Shown here in pieces: positions 55,201-61,092 of a stretch of DNA of 64,000 bases. How positions within the stretch are numbered: the first letter of the stretch is position 1; every line of letters begins with the position of its first letter. Position numbers and translations under genes: made by a program. Location of the stretch: the NCBI GenBank assembly GCA_030429345.1, contig JAUIFJ010000004.1:1-64000 (forward strand), given 5' to 3'. The notes under the pieces were generated by a model. It was given only the letters and a program-made list of their open reading frames with translations. It was not told where the DNA came from and did not search any database. Source of the stretch: a bacterium (GTDB lineage Bacteria > CAIWAD01).

Positions 55201-55408
55201 CCTCGATGCGGCTCAGGATCGCCTCTTCCACTTCCACCGGGGAAGCGCCCGGATAGGGCACCTGGATCGAGATCGTGTCCGGCCGCGTTTCGGGGAAGAA
55301 GGAGCTGCGCATGCCCGAGAGCGACAGCAGGCCGGCAATGAAGACGACCAGCATCAGCACGTTGCTCCAGATCGGGTAGCGGATGAACCAGCGTACGACG
55401 CCGTTCAT
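52250..55408 (-). CDS. RND efflux transporter, inner-membrane pump
   Basis: Proton-driven pump of 1052 aa with the AcrB/HAE-like two-fold repeat of six helices plus large periplasmic loops. The TM4 proton-relay aspartates are present (GILVDDAIVVAENIYAHAE), and the second half has TGIIVNDSIVLVDQINRN. N terminus RWFIRYPIWSNVLMLVVFIAGLLSL and SSFFPETRPDTISIQVPYPGAS are typical. ATG 55408 overlaps the adaptor stop by 4 bases; the much longer open frame upstream is antisense noise. Substrate (drug, metabolite, fatty acid) unknown; metal-pump methionine clusters were not noticed. Confidence 0.95.
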   Translation of the reverse strand: MNGVVRWFIRYPIWSNVLMLVVFIAGLLSLSGMRSSFFPETRPDTISIQVPYPGASPVEVEEAILSRIEESLEGLDGVDRINATAAEGMAAITVELIKNTDHDVALSDIKNAVDQITALPEDAEKPVITRARFRGRSVSVLLYGPDDRETLKYIAEDFRDRLLLEPGLSQVTISGVPEREISVEVREESLRRYGITFQDVSRAVNSANLNLSGGKLETPAEEFRIRAWGQSYDLRELERIPVRGSGNGSVVRLMDVAQVVERWEDSPERTWFQGTPAIQLDIDKTFSEDILGIAAATYRIVEEFNDRGTPVQAEVTDDRTIHLRQRIDLLMKNGVIGLLLVLASLWFFINLRLSFWVALGIPFSFCGMFIIASQIPITINVISLFGMIIVVGILVDDAIVVAENIYAHAEKGAPPIQAAVKGTIEMLGPVCTSVTTTIVAFTPFFFLDGFMGKIIWQVAVVVIASLFFSLIEAFLILPAHLAHSKGLDRQERQHPVRERIEKFVEYITHRVYAPLLRASLRNKLIVLSMPIAAFLIVIGLMRGGHVGMTFFPFIDGDSFPVNLSLASGSQEDRTLAELLRIEQAVWEVNEEIAAERPDSLRVITGVIRSLGSNGLGDRGGHAGMLDVQLQPGEIREMDSFLISNRLREKVGSIVGARQLTYGRTGRFGKPVSIALLGRSMEQLQEARDLVVESLQAYPELKDITDSNQEGNRELSITLTPLAESLGFTLRDVTSQVRQGFYGLQSQRLQRGRDELRVWVRYADSERQGLGQLKSMRIQGADGSSYPLADLAELEYRKGVISISHLDGKRQILVEANLSDEEINLPPLLARIQGEILPLVQSRTQGVQVSFEGQSRQQRKETTSMRNTFLFALFVMFVLMVLVFRSWGQALLIFSLIPLGLIGVVVGHGIHDVQVNILSLYGIIALTGIIVNDSIVLVDQINRNLKAGMHVDKAAFEAGIARLRPILLTTFTTSLGLAPLILETSRQAQFLIPMAISVAWGLVFATAIMLLVLPAGFLVLNRLRLFAGRLRDKNLGTEDVEPAILELRQKEVA

Positions 55409-56550
55409 GGCCTGTCCTCCCCACCGCTGCCGCCGGCTGCCGCCCGCGCGTCCCGCAGGCGCGTGCCCAGGCTGACTCCCTGGAGCACATCGACGACCAG
55501 GGTGTCTCCGTCCGCCAGGCCTTCGCCGACGAGCATGGAATCCTCTTCCATGTGTTCCACCTTGATCGTCCTTCGGGCAAGGCGGCCCCCTTCGAGCACG
55601 GCCACGGTGGCGTCGCCTCCCAGCACGTGTCCCGGCAGACGGACGGTTCCGGGAAGCCGGCTGCCGCTGAAGCGGACTTCGACGAAGACCCCTTCCATCA
55701 GCCGGCTCTCGGCATTTCCAAGGCCTACGTATACGGGAACGGTCCGTGTGCCGGGATCCACCTGGCGGCCGATGCGTACGACATCGCCCGTCAGGGTCTC
55801 GCCGGTGCCCGGGACCTGGATGCTGGCCCGGTCGCCCTTGCGGATGAAGTGCAGCTCGGCGCCGGGGACTTCCGCCTCGACTTCCAGCGAGGACAGGTCG
55901 AGCAGCCTGCCGATCGCGCCGCCCTTGCGAGCCGTCGCCCCCGGGCGTAGATCGGCGCGGATCACGGTGCAGTCGAAGGGGGCACGGATCACATGCTTTT
56001 CCAGGGTCAGTTCCAGGTTGCGCGCCGTGTTCCACAGGGCGGGCAGGTCGAAGCGGGTCTGGAGCAGGAGACTCTTCGGGGAGCCGGCTTCCGGCAGGGG
56101 ACGGATCGGTTCGTCCATGCGGAAGGCCTGGATCCACTCCTCGAGCAGCTCCGCGTCCTGCGGGGAATCGAAGCGCAGTTCGGGCAGGGCGCCGGCCGCC
56201 GCCTTCAGCAGCTGGCTGCGCGCGCTGCCCAGGGCCAGGCGGGTCGGCCGCTCGTCCACCCGCAGCAGGACCTCGCCCTTGTCGAAGCGGGTGCCGGCCA
56301 GGAATGGATGGTCGCCGGCGAGCACGGGACCTTCGACCTCGGAGTGCAGTTCGATGTCCGACTGGCTGCGCACGCGGCCCCAGGAGCGGACACGGACCGG
56401 CAGGTTCTCTTTCTGGATGACCAGGGTATTGACGACCACTTCCTGCGGCCGGGGCGGACGTCGGCGCTGCTCGTCGCCGTCGCGGGACAGGAAGAGCATG
56501 AGTAGCAGGGCGGCGCCGATGACGCCGACCACGATCAGGATCTGTTTCAC
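55405..56550 (-). CDS. RND periplasmic adaptor (membrane fusion protein)
   Basis: A 381-aa adaptor. I prefer the GTG at 56550 (VKQILIVVGVIGAALLLMLFL), which begins an N-terminal membrane anchor and follows GGGAG; the 26 codons upstream are doubtful. The lipoyl/barrel-sandwich segments (ELHSEVEGPVLAGDHPFLAGTRFDKGEVLLRVD and KHVIRAPFDCTVIRADLRPGATARKG) flank a helical hairpin, followed by a beta-barrel and membrane-proximal domain. First gene of the adaptor-pump-channel operon. Confidence 0.93.
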   Translation of the reverse strand: MKQILIVVGVIGAALLLMLFLSRDGDEQRRRPPRPQEVVVNTLVIQKENLPVRVRSWGRVRSQSDIELHSEVEGPVLAGDHPFLAGTRFDKGEVLLRVDERPTRLALGSARSQLLKAAAGALPELRFDSPQDAELLEEWIQAFRMDEPIRPLPEAGSPKSLLLQTRFDLPALWNTARNLELTLEKHVIRAPFDCTVIRADLRPGATARKGGAIGRLLDLSSLEVEAEVPGAELHFIRKGDRASIQVPGTGETLTGDVVRIGRQVDPGTRTVPVYVGLGNAESRLMEGVFVEVRFSGSRLPGTVRLPGHVLGGDATVAVLEGGRLARRTIKVEHMEEDSMLVGEGLADGDTLVVDVLQGVSLGTRLRDARAAAGGSGGEDRP

Positions 56551-56824
56551 TTGCTGGGGACTCCCGTGTGTCGTCGGATTGCAGGGGCGAACATGCAGGC
56601 TCTTCCAACCTCTGTGGAAAACCGGCATCTACACTTGGATGTAAAAATCGAATATAAGGTTCCCTTCCCGCCGAAGTGCCGGCAGCCCCAGGAATCGTCC
56701 ACGGGGGCTCTCGTTCTTCAGCCCGGAAAAAGGCACCTTGCTTCCTTGCGTTTTCCCCAAGGCCGGCTGCCCGTTCCTGGACGGGTTCCAGATGGCTTCC
56801 CTCTTTAACGGAAAGGACTTAGGA

Positions 56825-57787
56825 ATGCCCACCCCCGAAATGCCGTATCGCCGCATGGGGCACAGCGGCCTGAGCCTGAGTGCTCTCAGCCTGGGCGGCT
56901 GGACCACTTTTGGAGGTTCGCTGAAAGACGAGAAGCTTGCCGACACCCTTCTGCGCCGCGCCCGCGAGGCGGGGATCAACTTTTTCGATATCGCGGATAT
57001 CTATGCCCGCGGGGCCTCCGAGGAACTCATGGGGCGCACACTGCGCGACTTTCCGCGCCACGAGATCGTCATTTCCAGCAAGGTCTTCTGGCCGATGAGC
57101 GAGGATGTCAACGATCGCGGCCTTTCGCGCAAGCACATCATGGAATCGGTCGAGAAGTCCCTCAAGCGCATCGGGACGGACTACCTGGATCTCTACTTCT
57201 GTCACCGCTACGATGAACACACGCCGGTCGAGGAGACCGTCCTGGCCATGGACGACCTGGTCCGGCAGGGCAAGGTGCTCTACTGGGGCACCAGCGAATG
57301 GAGCGGTGAGCAGCTTGCCGAGGCGCGCTACCAGGCGGATCACCTGCGCGCGCACCCGCCCCGCGTCGAACAGCCGCAGTACAGCCTGCTTGCCCGAAAG
57401 CGCATGGAAGGGGAAATCCTGCAGGCTGCAGAAGAGCTCGGCATGGGCCTGGTCACCTGGAGTCCCCTCGCCAGCGGCCTGCTGAGCGGCAAGTACAACG
57501 ACAGCGTGCCGGAAGACAGCCGTCTGGGCCGCATCGAATGGCTGGCCGAGCAGCATCTGGTGGAGAAGAACCTGCAGCGGTGCCGGGAGTTCAGCGCACT
57601 TGCCGGTGAACTGGGCTGCACGCCTTCCCAGCTGGCCCTGGCCTGGTGTCTGCGTCAGCCGGGCGTCAGCAGCGTAATCACCGGCGCGACCCGGATCGAA
57701 CAGCTGGAAGAGAACCTGGGGGCCCTGGAGGTCGAACTCGGTCCGGAGAGCCTGGAAAGCCTGGACCGGATCTTCCCGGCCGGCTGA
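56825..57787 (+). CDS. Aldo/keto reductase (Kv-beta/YghZ-like)
   Basis: NADPH-dependent oxidoreductase of 320 aa, TIM-barrel fold. The catalytic tetrad is visible: D55 and Y60 (FFDIADIYARG), K86 (ISSKVFW), H127 (YFCHRYDEHTP). GTSEWSGEQLAEA, QPQYSLLARKRMEGEI, TWSPLASGLLSGKY and the C-terminal SSVITGATRIEQLEENL (cofactor) fit the voltage-channel-beta-like AKR branch. ATG 56825 lies after GGAAAGGA; the 29 codons upstream are unlikely. Divergent from the efflux operon. Substrate unknown. Confidence 0.93.
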   Translation: MPTPEMPYRRMGHSGLSLSALSLGGWTTFGGSLKDEKLADTLLRRAREAGINFFDIADIYARGASEELMGRTLRDFPRHEIVISSKVFWPMSEDVNDRGLSRKHIMESVEKSLKRIGTDYLDLYFCHRYDEHTPVEETVLAMDDLVRQGKVLYWGTSEWSGEQLAEARYQADHLRAHPPRVEQPQYSLLARKRMEGEILQAAEELGMGLVTWSPLASGLLSGKYNDSVPEDSRLGRIEWLAEQHLVEKNLQRCREFSALAGELGCTPSQLALAWCLRQPGVSSVITGATRIEQLEENLGALEVELGPESLESLDRIFPAG

Positions 57788-58249
57788 GCCGACCCGGAGC
57801 ATGTATACCGCAAGCAAGCCGTGCGCAGTCACGGACAAGATTGTCTATGTGTGCGAATCACCCGCGAATCAGCTTTGTCAGAATCCGGCTGTATGACGGA
57901 AACGATACAAGTTTACGATTCGCCGCGGTTGTGATCTGCAAAATATGGCGCTATCCGTAGGGTTGTTAGGATTGGATTCGGAAGCCCCCCGTATACGATT
58001 TCTGCCAAAGGCCCTGTTTCTAAAACGCTTGCCCCTGTGAGCGCTTGTATAGCTGTGCCGGATTGTCTAGCTTTTGTCCGATAGGTTTACACAGCTGTAA
58101 TGTAGACCTCATCCACAGCTAACCAGGTTCCACGCCTACGTGAGTCGAAAACTTCAGCAAACATAGATCCGCCCGGTGTGCTCCATGCAGGCCGGGCTGT
58201 CCTGTATCACGGACCCGCAAAGGGTCCATCCTAAGGATGGGAGGGAAGT
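57788..58249 (+). promoter_or_regulatory. Leader region of the TonB receptor/secreted-protein operon
   Basis: Low-GC 460-base stretch with no gene. TTGTCC (58074-58079) and TAATGT (58098-58103) with 18 bases between could be a promoter. Near the start codon are stacked hairpins: GGACCC/GGGTCC (58211-58227), sharing its last two bases with CCATCC/GGATGG (58226-58240, loop TAA), whose right arm abuts the GGAGGGAAG ribosome site. The hairpins could mask that site. No B12 box or other known riboswitch core is visible. Confidence 0.45.
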
Positions 58250-61078
58250 ATGAAACGTGGCTTGTTGCAGTTCTTTCTGCTGCTGCTGCTCCCTGCCTGC
58301 CTGATCGCCGCGACGACAGGCAGTTTCCGGGGAACGGTTTCCAGCGAAAAGTCCGGAGAGCCGCTGGCCGGAGCCAATGTGATCCTCAAGGGGACCACTC
58401 TTGGCGCCGCCACCGACATCGACGGCGATTTCTACGTCAGCAACATTCCTGCGGGCACCTACACCGCATTGGTCTCCTCGGTGGGCTATGCCTCCAAGGA
58501 GGTCACGGATCTGCGCATCAGCGCGGACTTCGAGACGGTGCAGAATGTCACGCTGGCCGTGTCGGCCATCGAGGGCGAGGTCGTCACGATCATTGCCGAG
58601 CGTCCCCTGATCCAGCTGGACAAGACCTCCAGCGTGCAGATCATGGAAGCCGAGGAACTCGCGAACGCCCCCGTGCGCGGCTACGAGGACATCATCAAGA
58701 TCCAGAGCGGCGTGCAGTCCTACGAGTACAACAGCTCGAACAACGGACGCTACTACAACGAGAACACGAACGGTCCGCAGTTCTCCGTGCGCGGCAGCCG
58801 GCGAGACGAGATCATGTTCAACGTGGACGGCGTCAGCCTCAACGATCCCTATTCCGGCCTGATCACCTTCCGCGTGCCGAACCTGGCCTGGGACGAGTTC
58901 ACCTTCCACAAGGGCAACTTCAGCGCCGAATACGGCCGCTACATGTCGGGCATCGTCAACTGGACCACCAGGTCGGGCGAAGAGGACTACCACGTCTCCG
59001 CCGAGATGGAGACCGAGCTGGGCGACGACGAGCACAACTACGGCGAAGTCGTCTACGGCCTCAGCCTCTCCGGTCCGATCATCCCCGGCAACTCGAATCA
59101 CCGCTTCTTCCTGGCCGTCGAGTCCGGATCCACCGACGATCGCAAACCCTCGATCGTCGATGACGGGCCCAAGGAGAACGCCGGGACAGAATACATCGGC
59201 GTGTCCGCCAAGTTCTCCAGCAACTTCACCGACAACCTGCGCATGGACCTGGGCTTCCTGATGAGTGACGAGGAGTGGAACGAGTACCGCCACTCCTACT
59301 ACTTCAACAACGAGCACATGCCCTTCTACCATGACGAGAACATGGCCGCCTACGGCCGCCTGAACTACGCCTACAGCAAGGACGTCAACGGCACGCTGAC
59401 CATCGGCTACACCGATGTATCACGCTTCCGCGGCGACAACATGTTCGGCGAGGACCTGAGCGCCTACGGCACGGACCTGCTGCCGACCTACCACAGCTCG
59501 GCGCTGTTCTGGGACCCCGACCGCATGTTCCGCAACTACCTCAAGCGCCGCACGGAGACGCTCAGCTGGCGCCTCGACCTGCAGATGCTCTTCGAGCCCT
59601 CGCTGGCCGCCATGCTGGCCTCGGACGCCGACGACCTGAGCGAGCTGGAGAGCCGCCACGACCTGCGCTTCGGCATCGACGGCCAGAGTCACACGGTGCG
59701 CTACTTCGAGCACTTCTTCCCCAACAACTACCTGCAGAACGGCGGGACCTGGGCCGCCAACGCCTTCAGCGACCAGAACCGCTTCGGCTTCGACCAGCAC
59801 GGCGAGGAGAGCGACGACGGCGGCGACAGCACGGGTCCGCGCGAGCCGACCACCTTCGGCTTCTACGTGCAGGACAAGATCAGCCTGTCCTACGGCATCC
59901 GCCTGGACCTGGGCCTGCGCCTCGACGTGCTTTCGCCGAACACGCGCAAGATCAAGGATCCGACGAATCCGCTGGGCAGCGACCTGAGCTGGAACATCAA
60001 CGCGGACACGGAGGAGACGGAGAGCTTCCAGATCTGGAGTCCCCGTCTGGGCGTGAGCTTCCCGGCGAGCGAGAACACCGTGTTCCATTTCAACTACGGC
60101 AAGTACGCGCAGTTCCCCTCGTTCTATTCGTACTACGTGGGCTACGAGTACTATGACTACTACATGAACACCAGCCCGTATCACACCGTGCTGGGCAACC
60201 CGAACCTCGAGCCGATCAAGATGACCAGCTACGAGTTCGGCATCGACCACAGCCTCGGCGATTTCGCCACCCTGGCCTTCTCGACGTATTACAAGAACAT
60301 CAAGGACTACGTCAACAGCCAGAACCTGAGCGCCACGCCCAGCAGCTACAGCACCTACCTCAACATGGACCGCGCCGTGGCCAAGGGCTTCGAGTTCGAG
60401 TTCGGCCTGCAGCCCTACAAGCGCGTCAGCAGCATCGTCAACTACACGCTGAGCTGGGCCAACGGCACGGGCAGCAGCAACGACGGCAACGACCGCGTGG
60501 CGCACACCGCCGGCGAGGTGCCCAAGTACACCAATCCGCTGGTCTTCGATCGCCGCCACAACCTGGCCGCCATCGTGCAGTACGCCTTCGACAAGGGCGA
60601 TGGCCCGCGTCTCGGCGGCATGCCGGTGCTGGAGAACACGAGCTTCGGCCTGCAGCTCAACGCCAGCAGCGGCCGTCCCTACACCAAGCGCAAGACCTAC
60701 AACGAGGTCACGCTGGGCGCCACCTTCCCGGAGAACGACCGCCCGATCAACCGCTCCTACATGGATTGGGACTATAATCTCGACCTGCAGGTCACTCGCG
60801 GTTTCGAGATCGGCGCCGTGGAACTGGAGCTCTTCGCGGTGGTCGAGAACCTGCTCAACACCGAGAACCAGATCTCGGTCTGGGAAAGCAGCGGCGACGC
60901 CGGCACGACCTATTGGCTCGGCAGCGACGAGGGCGTAGCCTGGGCCGCGGCCAACCCTGATCCGATCGATGAATACGGCGGCCTGACGGGCCCGGAGGCC
61001 TACCAGTTCCGCGAGGACGATCCGAACAACTACGGAGCGCCCCGCCGCGTGTTCTTCGGTTTCAAGATCAACTACTAG
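58250..61078 (+). CDS. TonB-dependent receptor with carboxypeptidase-regulatory-like domain
   Basis: Outer-membrane receptor of 942 aa. Signal peptide (1-20), carboxypeptidase-regulatory-like/CarbopepD domain (about 22-105: GSFRGTVSSEKSGEPLAGANV, TDIDGDFYVSNIPAGTY), plug (about 115-235: GPQFSVRGSRRDEIMFNVDGVSLND) and a long barrel ending in an aromatic strand (RVFFGFKINY). The plan is SusC-like but without the SusC signature length. It is followed 14 bases later by a large secreted protein, suggesting an operon. The natural substrate is unknown; the FCB pattern favours oligosaccharide, peptide or other polymer fragments. Confidence 0.94.
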   Translation: MKRGLLQFFLLLLLPACLIAATTGSFRGTVSSEKSGEPLAGANVILKGTTLGAATDIDGDFYVSNIPAGTYTALVSSVGYASKEVTDLRISADFETVQNVTLAVSAIEGEVVTIIAERPLIQLDKTSSVQIMEAEELANAPVRGYEDIIKIQSGVQSYEYNSSNNGRYYNENTNGPQFSVRGSRRDEIMFNVDGVSLNDPYSGLITFRVPNLAWDEFTFHKGNFSAEYGRYMSGIVNWTTRSGEEDYHVSAEMETELGDDEHNYGEVVYGLSLSGPIIPGNSNHRFFLAVESGSTDDRKPSIVDDGPKENAGTEYIGVSAKFSSNFTDNLRMDLGFLMSDEEWNEYRHSYYFNNEHMPFYHDENMAAYGRLNYAYSKDVNGTLTIGYTDVSRFRGDNMFGEDLSAYGTDLLPTYHSSALFWDPDRMFRNYLKRRTETLSWRLDLQMLFEPSLAAMLASDADDLSELESRHDLRFGIDGQSHTVRYFEHFFPNNYLQNGGTWAANAFSDQNRFGFDQHGEESDDGGDSTGPREPTTFGFYVQDKISLSYGIRLDLGLRLDVLSPNTRKIKDPTNPLGSDLSWNINADTEETESFQIWSPRLGVSFPASENTVFHFNYGKYAQFPSFYSYYVGYEYYDYYMNTSPYHTVLGNPNLEPIKMTSYEFGIDHSLGDFATLAFSTYYKNIKDYVNSQNLSATPSSYSTYLNMDRAVAKGFEFEFGLQPYKRVSSIVNYTLSWANGTGSSNDGNDRVAHTAGEVPKYTNPLVFDRRHNLAAIVQYAFDKGDGPRLGGMPVLENTSFGLQLNASSGRPYTKRKTYNEVTLGATFPENDRPINRSYMDWDYNLDLQVTRGFEIGAVELELFAVVENLLNTENQISVWESSGDAGTTYWLGSDEGVAWAAANPDPIDEYGGLTGPEAYQFREDDPNNYGAPRRVFFGFKINY

Positions 61079-61092
61079 AGAGGAACAGATAG

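Noticed and set aside
55409-56608. N-terminal extension of the RND pump by 400 codons
   Set aside because: The extension overlaps the adaptor gene in another frame and is Arg/Pro/Gly-rich noise; the ATG at 55408 gives a normal RND length and a 4-base overlap.
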